A program made the translations under genes and the position numbers. From Tenrec ecaudatus (Eukaryota > Chordata > Mammalia > Afrosoricida > Tenrecidae): a DNA stretch of 64,000 nt. Location: the NCBI RefSeq assembly GCF_050624435.1, contig NC_134542.1, positions 10,251,497-10,315,496 on the forward strand, given 5' to 3'. Below are positions 1 to 12,754 of this stretch, in pieces (within the stretch, counting starts at the first letter, position 1; every line of letters starts with the position of its first letter). Below the pieces are notes generated by a model. That model did no database searches and was not told where the DNA came from. It worked only from the letters and a program-made list of their open reading frames with translations.

Positions 1-1240
1 GTTGCAGTTATATATCAGCAGGGGCTGCAGGAATCTGAAAGCGAGTCTAAACTCTACATCTATGATCGCTCACTCACATGGCTCCTAACTTATCCTAGAT
101 GTCCAGTGAAAGCTCAGCTGGAGCTGTGGAGCCCAGTATGTGTCAATGGTTTCTCCATGTAGGTTGGGCTTCTACCAGCATAATGGACAGGTTCCAAAAG
201 GGGACATATCAAGAATAAGTGTACTAAATAGCAGGGAGAATTTGTCAAGTATGCCTAGAATGTATGCAAATTCCCCAGTATCACTTTACTCACCTTTATT
301 GGTCCACAAAGTTACAGAATCTGCTCACTGAGAGGTGAAAAAGTAAATTATATCTCTTGATAGGACAAGGTCATACCACTGAAGAATATGTGGGACTCTT
401 ATCAAGATGTAGTTCTGTCATCATGGAAAATTTAATTAGACAAAATGGTTTAATTTAATAAAAAATCATGACAGTTTTTACTCTACCGTGAGCTTGTTTC
501 ATGACAGAGGCAAACACTGTGACACTCACAACCATTTTACACGGAGAGAGATTTTGCTACCAGTAATTTTGAAAGAATGTCACAAGAATTATCAAATAAA
601 TTGTCAGTTACAGGGAAATGCTGTTCTCTAAGAAGTCAATGAACAATGCTCTTCTTTAAACTCAGTTTATTGGTTTTCATCCCAGGAAGAAGTCCTTGTC
701 TAAATGGTTGGACTGTGCTGTGTTTCCTGAGACAAGCTCAACCCTGAAATGATTATGATAGACAGAAAGGTACATAGGTTGAACAAATCACTCCTTGGAT
801 AGAGAATGTAAAAGCCTTCGTATCTTAAAGAACAAAGACAGACAGCAAAAAATGTGGCATGTTGTCTTGTAGTAATTCAATAACACATCTGAATGCAAAC
901 TCTTCAAATCCTCAAGGCCCAATTTTACCTTTGAAATATTTGGAAATTACTAATCCCAATGCTGTCTGGCAAGTAATAAATGGCACTGCTTTTCTTCCTT
1001 ACCACTTCAATAATATTTTTTAATTTATATTTTATACAATTCTGATGAGATAGATATTCACATACAAAATACATTGTTTTACTTAATCTCCACATAGCTA
1101 TATAAAAGGCGTTTGAGATGAGTGGTTGGTCTTTCAAAATCCCATCATATATAGCTTTGTTTCTATCACCAAGGCTATAACTCTGTTTCTATCACCAAAA
1201 CTATATTTCCCATATACTGTTCCCTTTTTTTGTTTCCAAA
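1..1240. other. Unassigned AT-rich intergenic sequence
   Basis: No open frame, repeat family or RNA gene could be recognised here. Short frames (for example 140-331 and 925-1137 reverse) have no recognisable protein similarity. The sequence is AT-rich, as expected for mammalian intergenic DNA. Confidence 0.5.
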
Positions 1241-1485
1241 CTTTGCATTCCAATCATCGATAATTTTCAGTACATCTTGATTAAATATTTGATCAATTTT
1301 CAACAACACATAGACTTCTCCAGATGGAAAACATAGAAATCAACTTAATTATATCTGTGGGAAGAGACGTGGAGATGTTCAATTTCAGCAGCTAAAATTA
1401 GGTCTGGAGTCAAATATGAAACAGACTAGAATCATATTCAAGTTCAAGGTAAAGTTGAACAAAATTAAACAAGTCCAAGTGAGTC

Positions 1486-1501
1486 AAAATATGACCTTGA
1501 G
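1486..1501. repeat. Target site duplication (left) of the L1 insertion
   Basis: The 16-bp sequence aaaatatgaccttgag occurs here and again at 4268-4283, flanking the L1 insertion. It lies inside the RTE, which continues from the right-hand copy. The AAAA start fits an L1 endonuclease cut at TT/AAAA on the opposite strand. The two copies are identical, which indicates a fairly recent insertion. Confidence 0.9.
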
Positions 1502-2591
1502 CTAGACTATACCTCTTCTCTAAGCAACCTTACCCTTGATCATTTCCCACCAGGCCTGCCACTCCCCCTTCTCTACCATATGGGTTCCCATGTTTTTCCC
1601 TTGTCCCTGGGTTTGTTAACACCACTTCCTTACCCCCCCCACCCCCCCACCCCAAGTCCCCCCGGAACTGTCGGTCCCGTTGTTTTTCATCCAGATAGTT
1701 CATCCAGCCTGTCCTATTCAGACAGACCTGTGGAGTCACTAACATGCACGAAAACTAGACAGAGGAACACAAAGCAACAGTATACAAGCAGACAACAAAA
1801 CAACCAAAACAAACCACTGAAAAAGAACAGAACAAAACAGTTCACAAGAGAAAAGCTTGTAGTTAGTTCAGGGATCTTTGCTGGCCCTTAGGAGCGTTTT
1901 CCAGTCCAGTCTGTTGGGGCACCACGCCCTGGCCCCAAAGTCCACTTTCAGCATTCCCTGGGGACCTTGCCACTCCATTTCCTTGCTGTTCCGCTGCACT
2001 CCCCCAGTGATTTGCCTCGGTGTGGTGGGATCAGGTCAGGTGCAATTCCCACACTGTGTCTCCGGTGCTGTCCCCTGTATCGCCCTTAGTCACTGAGGGG
2101 CATCATGTCTCATAGTAGGGCCAGCCATGTTGTTCTCTCTGTGGACTGGCTGCTCTACTCAGGAACATCATCATCACGGCCTGGTGGGCCAGGCTGTGCT
2201 CCACTCTCTCCTCCTGCCCCTTCATCTGCTCCCGTGTGCTCTGATCAAATATGTCCATCTCCCAGAGCTGCAGAGTCAATGTCGTCCTTTGGAAAAAATT
2301 CTTTTTGGGGGAGGGGCAGGAATCCACTTAATTTATGGTGCTGGGGCCAGCCTCCCAGACCTCTCCACCGGTTCCCTCCTCCACGCCGGGATATTGCATT
2401 CACACCTTGTGACACTGGGTTGAAGTCTGGTCCCACTTTCCCTGTGGAGATATAAACCATACCCTCCCCTTGGGTGGATTAATGCCCCATTTCTGTCATG
2501 CTGATTGTACTTACCTCAGGGGACTCATGTTGTACCTGTCCCTTTGGGTCTGGCTTACCTCGCTTAACATAATTCATTCCAGCTCTTCCCA

Positions 2592-3600
2592 TTAAATAAC
2601 GTGTTTCATGTGCTCATCGGTGCTTTTTAGTGCTGCATAATACTCCATTGTGTGTATGTGCCAAAGTTTGCTAATCCACTCGTCTATCGATGGAAACTTA
2701 GGCTGTTTCCAGGTCTTTGCTATTGTGAATTGTGCCGCAATAAACATTGGAGCGCATATGACGGGTCGTGTTTTATTTGCTGCTTCAACCGGGTATATGC
2801 CCAGTAGAGGGATGGCTGGGTCGTAAGGTAGATCAATTTCCATTTTCTTTAGGTATCGCCAGATTGCTTTCCACAGTGTCTGTACAAATCTGCACGACCA
2901 CCAGCAGTGGAGGAGGGTTCCTACTTCACCACAGCCCCTCCAACACTTGTTGCTCTCTGATTTACTGATCTGGGCTAGCCTCAGGGGTGTTAGGTGGTAT
3001 CTCATGGTTGTTTTGATTTGCATTTCTCTTATGGCAAGGGACTTCGAGCACTTTCTCATATATTTATTGGCCATATTGATCTCCTCTCTAGTGAAAGTTC
3101 TTCTCATTTCTTTTGCCCACTTCCTTATGGGGTTAACTGTTTTCCTCTTTTTGCAGGTCATGATGGTGTTGTAGATTTTAGTAATGAGCCCTTTGTCTGA
3201 CGTGTCATTACTAAAAATCTTCTCCCAGTCTGTGGGTTGCCTTGTCACCCTCTTGGCAAAGTCTTTCCAGGTGCACAGGTGTTTTATTCTTATTAGATCC
3301 CATTTGTCGATTTCCAGATCACCTGTGTGTGTCCCCTTCCCTGTTGCAGTGAGCCTATGTGCTCCCTGGGCCAGTGCTCTGAGATTAGTCCCGATTCCCT
3401 CCTTAATGGTCCTGATGGTTTGGGGTTTGACTTCTAGATCTGTGATCCACCTTGAGTGTATTCTTGTGCATGGGGTGAGGTAGACATCTTGTTTCAAATT
3501 TCTACATGTGGATATCCATTGTTTCCAGCACCACTTATTAAAGAGGGCATCTGCTTCCCACTTGACGTTTTTGGGACCCTTGTCGAAGATCAGTTGCCTA
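2592..3600 (-). pseudogene. L1 ORF2 C-terminal fragment (inverted segment of the twin-primed L1)
   Basis: An open reverse-strand frame of about 335 codons matching the C-terminal third of L1 ORF2p, downstream of the reverse transcriptase. Recognisable blocks include W-E-K-I-F (residue 91 of the frame), the family's 'SLAIREMQIKTTMRYHLTP' block, the C-W-R-G-C-G-E...H-C-W-W-x-C cysteine/histidine motif, D-P-A-I-P-L-L-G-I-Y-P and M-E-Y-Y-A-A. The intact protein would be the endonuclease/reverse transcriptase of L1; this piece lacks both catalytic domains because the insertion is 5'-truncated. The frame ends at TAA (2592-2594). The next codons still resemble the usual ORF2 tail up to about 2511, with a second stop (TGA, 2574-2576), so the end may be premature. 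The alternative is that this subfamily genuinely terminates here. Confidence 0.9.
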
Positions 3601-3617
3601 TATGCTGATGATCATCT

Positions 3618-4110
3618 CCATGATCCGAATTCTACCTTGCAGGCTGGATAGGGCAAAGGTTGTACACTGGTACATATGAGGGTTGGAGGTACAGGGAATC
3701 CAGGGTGGATGATACCTTCAGGACCAAGGGTGTGAGGGACGATGCTGGGAGAGTGGAGGGTGAGTGGGTTGGAAAGGGGGAACTGATTACAAGGATCCAC
3801 ACGTGACCTCTTCCCTGGGAGAGGGACAGCAGAGAAGGGGGGAAGGGAGACCCCGGGTAGGGCAAGATATGACAAAATAACGAGGTATAAATTACCAAGG
3901 GCATATGAGGGAGGGGGGAAAGGGGAGGGAGTGGGGAAAAAAAATAGAGGACCTGATGCAAGGGGCTTAACTGGAGAGCAAATCCCTTGAGAATGATTGG
4001 GGCAGGGAATGTATGGATGTGCTTTATACAATTGATGTATGTATATGTATGTATTGTGGTAAGAGTTGTTTGAGTCCCTAATAAAATGTAAAAGAAGAAA
4101 AGAGAAAAAA
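3618..4110 (+). mobile_element. Sense 3'UTR end of the twin-primed L1, first polyadenylation signal
   Basis: Forward-strand L1 3'UTR end with a G/A-rich polypurine tract (about 3897-3950) typical of mammalian L1 3'UTRs. It is followed by a conserved terminal stretch, an AATAAA signal near 4080 and an A-rich linker ending at about 4110. The same order recurs in reverse at 42,287-42,780. Proline/serine-rich frames on the opposite strand (3612-4253, 3632-3961) are antisense artefacts of this purine-rich DNA. Confidence 0.85.
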
Positions 4111-4267
4111 ATGATTAGGGCAAAGACTGTACAGATGTGCTTTATACAATTGATGTATGTATATGTATGAACTGTGAAAAGAATTGTATCAGCCCCAATA
4201 AATTGTTTTAAAAAAAAGAAAGAAATAAAATAAAGCTCTAAAGGGTTTGACACAAAAAAAAAGAAAA
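4111..4267 (+). mobile_element. Second, tandem L1 3'-terminal module plus A-rich tail
   Basis: Positions 4111-4218 repeat the last 100 or so bases of an L1 3' end, with a variant second AATAAA (about 4198). It lies directly after the first polyadenylation signal and a short A-rich linker. About 35 bp of other sequence and a run of A follow before the target duplication. The same module and linker occur in reverse at 42,191-42,310. The module was therefore part of the source transcript and is probably a 3' transduction. Confidence 0.8.
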
Positions 4268-4283
4268 AAAATATGACCTTGAG
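4268..4283. repeat. Target site duplication (right) of the L1 insertion
   Basis: Exact repeat of 1486-1501. The interrupted RTE resumes here without loss. Confidence 0.9.
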
Positions 4284-4966
4284 TATATCTCACCTGAATA
4301 TCAAGAACATTTCTGAAACAGATTTGACCAATTGAACAATAATGACAGAAGACTTAATGTGTGGGATACCATTAAAGACATCATACAGGAAGAAGGCAAA
4401 AAGTCATTTAAAAAGAAAAGAAAGAAAATATCAAAGTGGATGTCAAAAGAAATGCTCAAACTTCCTCTTAATCGTAGAGTAACTAAGGCAAGTAGAAGAA
4501 ATGATGGAGCTAAAGAGCTTAACAAATTGTCAAAGGGCAGCGTTAGAACATAAAGTTAAGCATTGTAGTAGAATACTCAAAGACCTAGAGCTAGAAAACA
4601 GAAACAAAGAGCATGCTCAACATATGTTAAGCTGAAAGAACTAAAGTGAAAATGCATGCCTTAAGATGCAGTATTAAGAGGCTCTATGAGCCAAACACGC
4701 AGTGACGCAGGCAGCATCAAAACAAGGTAGAAAGAATAAATAGAACACCAATATGAATGGACGGGCATCCAAACATTGTGGGACAGCATGGGATTAAGAA
4801 TCAATGGTGCTGAGGGAGGAAGCCCAAGATGCACTGAAAACATTAACCGAAAACAAGACTCCAGGAATAAATGGAATATCAATGGAAATCCTTAATAAAC
4901 TGAGAAAACACTGGAATAACACACTCATCCATGCCAAATTTAGAAGACAGCTTCATGGTCAACTGA

Positions 4967-5960
<994 letters not shown>

Positions 5961-7150
5961 ATTTTTACTGAAGTTAATCCAACAACAGTTGCAGCACTAT
6001 ATAGATAGGGAGCTTCCAGCCGTTCAGGTTGGATTCAGAAGAGGACATGTATCAAAGGATATCAACTAAAGGTGAGCATACCTGAAAGAAGTTTTCTTGT
6101 GTTTCCTTGACTGTGCCACGGCACTCAACAGCGTGAATCATAGCTAACTATGGATCACCTTGAGAAGAATGGGAATCCCAGAGCACCTCATTGTGCTCAT
6201 GCCAAACTTGTGCATGGATCACAGGAGGCAGTTGTGTGAGTAGAAAAAGGAAGTACTACATGGTTTAAGATAAAGACCTGCATCCTCTCACCATACTTAT
6301 TCAAGCTCTATTCTGAACATATAATCAGAGAAGGTGGAGTATATGACATAGAATATTCCATCAGGATTGTAAAAAGTCTTTTTAACAACCTGCAATAAGC
6401 AGATGATACAACCTTGGATGCTGAAAGGGAGGAGGCACTGAAGAGTTTGCTGATGAAGATCGAGGATTAGAACCTTCCATAAGGATTTACAATGCAATGT
6501 AAAGAAAACCAAAATACTCACAGCTGGACCTATAGATAACATCATGGTGAATGAAGAAAAGATTGAAATATTTAAGGATTTTGTCTTACGTGGATCCAAA
6601 ATCAAAGTTCATGGAAGCAGCAGTCAAGGTATCAAATGACACATTGCAATGGGTGAATGTACTACACAAGACCTCTGCAAGCGGTTGAAAACTAAGGATG
6701 TTACTTTGAGGACTAAGGTGCACCTGATCCAAGGCATAGTATTTGTAATAGCCTCAAGGGCATGTGAGAATTGGCTAATACATAAGCAAGATTGAAGAAA
6801 AATCAATGCTTTTGAATTGTGGTTGTGGCAAAGAACATCAAAAGTACCATAGATTGCCAAAAGAACCAACAAATCTGTCTCGGAAAAAGCTCAAAAATGC
6901 TCCTTAGAAGCAAAGAGGGCAAGACTTTGTCTCACATGCGTTGGACAGGTTATCTAGCGATACCGGTCCCTGGGAAAGGATATCCTGAGGGGCCCTGCAA
7001 AAGAGAAAGATCCTGGAGGAGATACATTGACACCCTAGTGGCAACAGTAGTCTCACACATAGGGACAGTTGTGAGGATGGGGATGGTCCAGTTGTGTTGT
7101 GCGTAAGGTTATTATGGGTTGGAACCAATGCCACAGCACCTAACAACTGC

Positions 7151-7500
7151 ATCGTACATATTAAAGCAGTTTCCTTATAAAAGCCAATTTGTGGACCTTT
7201 GTAGAATAGACTTCTATTTCTAAAGACTTCTGTTAAATACAGAGAGAATAATATCAAGGTATTTTTCCAAAAACTAATAGACCAGTAAGACTTATTTTGT
7301 TTTGATTTTATCCTCTTGCGTAGCCATATCATGATATTTCTTCTTACATCAGTACGTTTTAGTTTTTATACATAATAGACATTATAAAACACTATAATAG
7401 TTAGTTATATTATTCATTATATCTCTTAATTGAATAATGTATCGACAACGATAATATTCATTGTCATCAAATCATATTCTTCTCTTTTAAACTTGCTATT
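7151..7500. other. Unassigned AT-rich sequence
   Basis: Very AT-rich sequence between the RTE tail and an old L1 3'UTR fragment. No gene or repeat family was recognised. Confidence 0.4.
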
Positions 7501-7930
7501 GTGATTCAGGTGAAGGTTTACAGAACAGATGATCACTTTTACATTCAACGGTTTATGCATAATTGTGTTTCAACTCATCCGTGTTAATGCCCTAAATGTA
7601 CCATCTTCTATCCTCCTTCCTACCAGCTTTTTTAGTTCCCATTCTTCCCCCTTTTCTAACCTTCTGCTGTTGAATAAATGCTACCCCTTTGATCTTAAAT
7701 ATTTGATTATTCTAACAGGACCATTAATTCATGTCCAGAATGAAAGGATGACTAAGGGTCATAGTCTTAGTGATCTTACCCATCTCAATCCAACCGATGA
7801 GTCTAGTCTGTTTTATGATTTTGAGTTCTGTTCCATGTCTTTCTCTCACTCTTTCTAAGACTTTCTAATGTGATCTTTTCCAGAGCAGTTGGTCATGGCA
7901 GCTGGGCATCATCTAATTCTTCTACTATCG
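7500..7930 (-). mobile_element. Old L1 3'UTR fragment
   Basis: Reverse-strand sequence resembling an older afrotherian L1 3'UTR. It contains the 'gtgattcaggtgaaggttta' end block and, near 7885-7925, a diverged version of the 'gccgggcaccat' block seen in the younger L1 3'UTRs of this window (for example at 43,185). The assignment is by eye and from memory of afrotherian repeats. Confidence 0.5.
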
Positions 7931-9400
7931 GAGTTTTGAAAATCAATGTCTTATTTTTTTTAATGTCTTATTTTACTGACCATTTACTTGCTCCAAATAA
8001 TAGACAGGATTATACTATAGAAACCAACAAGAAATTAAATTCAGATCTTCAAATAGTTAACAAAATTAATGTCATCTGTATTGCTGAATTAATTTAGTAG
8101 TTTTCAGTCACTAATTTTCTTACTGTTCTGCTCTCAGACCTTAGTGTTATTAATCAGCCATCAGACAAATCCAGACATTGTACTCTTTGCCAGAATGGCG
8201 AATGGCCTACAGAGCCCTTGGGAGGAGCTCAATGTTCAATTCTTGGTCTTTATCAAACTAGTCATATATTGCTCTGACAGATTATGTTTTGATTTAAATG
8301 ATGAACTCATGGTTTTACTTACCTGATCATTGGAAGTGATTTTGAGGAGAGCACAGGATAAACATGGCAACAGGGAAGCTAGCTGCTCCTATGAGTTCTC
8401 TTCAGGAGAAAACATGACATTCAGGGTCAAGATGGACTCTGAGCAGACTTCCTCTAGTCAAGACACCAGCATGTGGCTAGAGGACAGGGTTTCTCTGGGG
8501 AGCCCATGACTGCGGGTTGCAGGAACTACAGAGCCTGGCCATTGTGCCCGGTAGAGGACTCTTGTAACAGTCAATCATTGCGCCCAGGTTCCGTCTCTCC
8601 TGGCTGGTATATAGTCACTGTCTGAGACATGCATTATAGGTAAGCATCACAGTGTGACATTCTCTTTGTCCACTTCTGCTTCCTCCTGCATTTCCTTAGA
8701 CAGGTGTCAGGACCAGCATCCCAACCTGAAGACTTTCCCTTCCTAATCTTGCTTTCTTCTCCATTGTCTTTAATGAGTATCCTTCCCTCCAATAAACCTC
8801 TTACCCTCTTAACTCTGTCTCAAGCTTAACAAATCAATGTATTTGGTATTTACAACCAACTATACGTCACATAGTTTAGAAGTAAAGTAGAACAATCTGG
8901 TGGAACTTCATGGAGAGAGAGAACTGATCTGTATTTATAGGCTGTGCAAGAGGTAGATAAGCAACTGACAGAAGAAAAGGCAATTCTGGGGAGGGAAGCT
9001 CAAGAAAGGATGAGATGAAAACGCACAAGATATTTTTGGATGACAGCCGGTAGATCTACTACTCCAGAGGGAATGCCATAGCAATCAAGTCAGACACGTA
9101 CATCTTTCACGATGCATTTTTTATAAGAGCTAGTGCCAGTGTCCGAAATGTCTGATAAAACATCTTAGTCCAAGAGCATCATCATTGTTCATCCTGAGAT
9201 CTTATTTTGTAAGATTTACTTTGTTACGTATCACTTTCTTTTATTTTCAGTGTGAATTCAAATAGAAAGCTCACCTACATTTGTTCTAAGGCAAAAGGAG
9301 GTACATTTTCAAAGCTACTTCCTTGACTGGAGCACATAATATAGTGTCCTTTGGACTCTTCCCCAGACAATCTGAATGTGATGTTCCCCTGTTACAGACT
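7931..9400. other. Mostly unassigned; possible LTR at 8330-8846
   Basis: No coding frame is supported. Within it, 8330-8846 has LTR-like features in forward orientation: a TATA-like 'tatatag' near 8610, an AATAAA at 8791-8796 followed closely by a CT-rich stretch, and an end in ...ACA near 8832. I could not find a matching target duplication or a second copy, so the LTR idea is tentative. Confidence 0.3.
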
Positions 9401-9409
9401 TCTTTTGTC

Positions 9410-9590
9410 CTTGGGAGACCCACATGGTTAACTGCTTGACTATTGGATTAACGGTCAGTGGTTAGAACCCACCCCAAGTAAGCATGGCGTACCCTCAGGC
9501 CTGGTGATCTGTTTCCAAAGGTCACTGTGCATAGTGAGTTGGAATTGTTTCAATCACCACTAATAACACCCGCTGAGACATTGAGTGGCA
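9410..9590 (+). mobile_element. AfroSINE copy, diverged
   Basis: It has the tRNA-like head with 'ggttaactgcttgactattggattaacggtcagtggttagaaccc' degeneracy (B-box-like), then a diverged 'tagtgagttggaattg' tail. This matches the family order of head, body and RTE-like tail. Confidence 0.6.
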
Positions 9591-9679
9591 TTGGTGATTA
9601 GTGGCAGAACCCTTGATTTCCATTCAGAAGACCTGGCTTTATTTCTGGCCAACATACTGAATGTACAGCCACCGAGCAT

Positions 9680-9900
9680 CTGTTATTGGTTGCTTGTGCT
9701 GCTATGATACTGAACAGCATTCAGCAGAGCTCCCAGCAAAGACACACTAGGAAGAAAAGTCCAGAAAAGAGCAGTCAGTGAAAATCCCATGATCACAATA
9801 GTCTGATGGCACAGCACTGGGTGGCATCCCATCCTAGTGTGCATGGGACTCCTGTGAAGCAGCACTGGCCCTTTGGCAGCTAACCACACAGTGCAGACAT
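9680..9900. repeat. Possible interspersed repeat of unknown family
   Basis: The segment starting 'gtgctgctatgatactgaac' has the feel of a dispersed repeat known from afrotherian and other mammalian genomes, but only this one copy is present in the window. It is not assigned. Confidence 0.25.
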
Positions 9901-10052
9901 GAAACATTATTTTGTTCATATCACCTCCAGTCACGTCCACAGTGCAGGAGGGGAATTTTCATTGGATAATGGATCCAATCCTTGGCTATTACTTCTAAAT
10001 ACAGAAAAATGCTCCACAGCCTGGGCTTTTCTTAAAAAAACAAAAACAAACA

Positions 10053-10245
10053 AAACCCTCAAAACAAATTCACTGCCATCAAGTTAATCCTGACTCATAG
10101 GTCAGGGTAGAGCTGCTCCTGTGGCTTTCTAAGGTTTTAATATTCACAGGAACGGAAAGCCCCCTCTTTCCCCTTTGGAGTGGCTGAGAAACTCTGAAAG
10201 CTTTGCAGGTAACAACTCAGTGTATAACTCACTATACCGTCCTGG
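10053..10245 (-). mobile_element. AfroSINE copy
   Basis: Reverse orientation: it opens with the tail complement 'cactgccatcaagttaatcc' and ends at a degenerate head complement near 10,240. Confidence 0.75.
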
Positions 10246-10299
10246 TACAGGGTCTCCATGAGTCACCATCCACTCAATGGCAGTGAGTTTGATTTGGTT

Positions 10300-10475
10300 C
10301 GGTGGCATGGTGGGTTACACATCGGAACACTAACTACAAGGTCAACAGTTGAAAAACCACTAGCCACTCCAAAGGAGAAAGATTTGTAAAGATTGACCAT
10401 CTTGGAAATCTCCAGAGGCAGTTCTACCCTGCCCTTACGGTCACAATTGACTTGAGGGGAGGAGATTAGTTTGGG
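10300..10475 (+). mobile_element. AfroSINE copy
   Basis: Forward copy starting 'ggtggcatggtgggttacac', with 'ctaactacaaggtcaacagt' and a tail 'gacttgagggg'. It lies about 55 bp after the reverse copy at 10,053-10,245, so the pair is inverted. Confidence 0.75.
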
Positions 10476-10479
10476 TTTG

Positions 10480-12080
10480 GTTCACAAATCACTATGTCCC
10501 TCCAGAAACTATGCCCTCAGTGCCCCCTTTTAATTTCTTTACACCCTCTCTACCCTCATTAACCTGCCTTAATTCCAAAGACCAGGTCATGTACTGATGC
10601 AAAAGTACGCGTGATGTGAGCGCGTAGGATGACCACATCAGGTCACAACATGGAAGAAGAACACACGGTGGCGGAACTGCTAAGTCACATCCTAAGCTAA
10701 CTGCCAAACCACAGAGAATCATGGCCCAGCCAAGTCAACACCCAACTTAAGCCATCACAGTCAGTAAGAATTTTGCCCCACCCCTTGACATGCATTACTG
10801 CTATATGTCATTAACAGGGAAAATAACCAGAGTCCATGTTGCACTATTGCTCTGAATTTGACATGGTGGAAGAGATAGTCAAGAGGTGAAGAGTATGTAT
10901 GGATTATTTTAAGAAATGATTTATATTTTTTCAAAAGGACGTGACGAGTAAGGGTATTGTGTTCGGTGTCAGAATTTGATAATTCCTCCCCCCTAGTCCT
11001 TCCTGAGCTCCCTAGAAGGTATCCTCTCCCCTCCCCTCCAACTGGTAGTGACATAGAGAAGGAATCCAGTAGCAAAAGAGTTACAGATTTCACTTTAACC
11101 TGCAAGCAAGCCTGCAAATTATTCTTCAAATGGATACATGCAGTCTCAAAATAGTAACACACTTGTGCTGACAGATGGAGGTGCGGATAGAGCAATGCAT
11201 GCAACTGCTGCCCGAAGCACTTCCACCTGTCACCCGGCCTCCTGTGTCTGTGCTTGAGCCTCCCCCTGTCCACTCACAGGCAAGCGCTGTGAGTTTTTCA
11301 GGCCTTTCACTGTGAAGTGAATTGTGTTGCTCCTGACGGGCTCATTGCTGACACCGTAAATCTATATGGAACCAGGAGGTTTATCCTAGGATACTAGGGC
11401 TTTGTAATAATAATTTTAAAAAATCACCTCCTATGGTTTTTCACAGATAGATTAGGTGGGAGTTAAACACAAAATTGGGAAGGGGAATGAGGAGGGGGAA
11501 TGAGAGAATAATGATGAAAAAGGATGAAGAAAAGGGAAAGGAAAATATCCACTCAAGCTGCAAGCAGCTTTGTTTTCTTTCCTTCTTTCTTGGAAAAGGA
11601 AAAAAGGCTCCTCCTCGACATTTTCATCCTTGCTGTATAATACTGAGTTAAATAGACCATATTCTTCACCCAAACCATAATTCAAAGGCATCAGTTCCAA
11701 TGTTTGTTATTAACGTGTATGCAAAAAAATCCAATTTATGTTCATGAATTGCAATGTGCACCAATGCAACATGAAGTCAATTTAGAATGTAACTGCTATT
11801 GGTGCTACTTGAACTTGAACTTTTCTGTATTATAATTCAACCCCCCCAAAAAAGGTCTAATGCAGAGCAAACAGCCACAAAAGCTGCCACATCTAATCCA
11901 TTGCATTATACTCTAAAACATGCTACTTAAGTGATTGTCGTATGTTCCACATGTTTTTGCTAACTCAAAAAGATCATCCTTTTATTTTTTAGAATGCCTA
12001 TTTTTTTAAGCCTTACTTAAATTCAGTTTGGTTCTAAACCCAAACCCCTATGTCATTTGAGTCAATTCCTATTCATAAGG
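10480..12080. other. Unassigned intergenic sequence
   Basis: No transposon family was recognised. The 170-codon reverse frame at 10,761-11,273 has no recognisable domain or similarity and lacks a convincing start context, so it is not called as a gene. A purine-rich (GGA/GAAA) tract lies at about 11,475-11,545. Confidence 0.4.
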
Positions 12081-12097
12081 ACTTTGAAGTCCAAAAA

Positions 12098-12292
12098 ACA
12101 AACACTGCCATCAAGTAGATTCTGACTCAGCGCGACCCTATGGGAGAGGGTAGAACTGCCCCTGTGCTTTTCTGAGACCGTAACCTTGTACAGGAGTAAG
12201 AAGCCTCATCTTTTCCCTGAGGAGCAGCTGGTGGATTCTGCTGAACTTGAAGTTAGGAGCCCAATGAATAACCACTGTGCCACTCTTAAGTT
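12098..12292 (-). mobile_element. AfroSINE copy
   Basis: Reverse copy: tail complement 'cactgccatcaagtagattc' at the left, head complement 'ataaccactgtgccactc' at the right. Confidence 0.8.
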
Positions 12293-12754
12293 TTGTTGAT
12301 ATTTTTCTATTTTTTTCCTTCATTTAAGTATTTTCATTATAATGTAATTACATTTAAATTACACTTTCGTGCAATTTACATTTCATTATAATTACATTTT
12401 AATGTAAAATTATACTACACTGTAATGTAAACTAGCTCCTGGATAGGGACCTCAGGCTGGTAATAGGGAGGAGCGATAAAAAGAGGAAGGCCCTCAAGGA
12501 GCTGCATTGGCACAGGGGCGGCAACAATGGGCTCAAGTGTAGGAATAATTGTGAGAGGTCAAAAGACCAGGCAGTGTTTCCTTCTGTTGTGCACAGGGCC
12601 AGTATATGCCAGAGCTTAGTCAAGAGTTCTAAGAACAACAGCAATGTCTAGCCAAGTTAGTCCCCTCTTTCAATTACCCTACTTTTTTACAAAAATACTA
12701 GATGGTTTTGTGTTATTCTTTTTTCAAAAAAAGTATTGTTTAAAAAAATTTTTT

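Larger units (their letters stand above)
1502..4267 (+). mobile_element. L1 LINE insertion, 5'-truncated and twin-primed (5' part inverted)
   Basis: A single insertion bounded by a perfect 16-bp target duplication. The left part, 1502 to about 3610, is in reverse orientation and contains the ORF2 C-terminal region and the first part of the 3'UTR. The right part, about 3618-4267, is in forward orientation and contains the end of the 3'UTR and an A-rich tail. This inverted/sense arrangement is the known signature of twin priming. Comparison with the second copy at 41,391-44,691 shows that about 1 kb of 3'UTR (equivalent to roughly 42,780-43,765) is missing at the junction. The left part differs from that copy by only a few percent by eye over about 900 bp, so both are young. 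Confidence 0.9.

Noticed and set aside
1580..2460. Several overlapping 70-116-codon frames on both strands
   Set aside because: They lie in the L1 3'UTR, are repeated at 43,716-44,780 with different lengths, and match no protein family.
9410..9590. tRNA gene
   Set aside because: The tRNA-like A/B-box words at this and other sites are heads of AfroSINEs. None folds into a complete cloverleaf with an acceptor stem by eye.
10761..11273. 170-codon reverse frame
   Set aside because: The composition and lack of any motif suggest chance, and it has no neighbouring gene structure.
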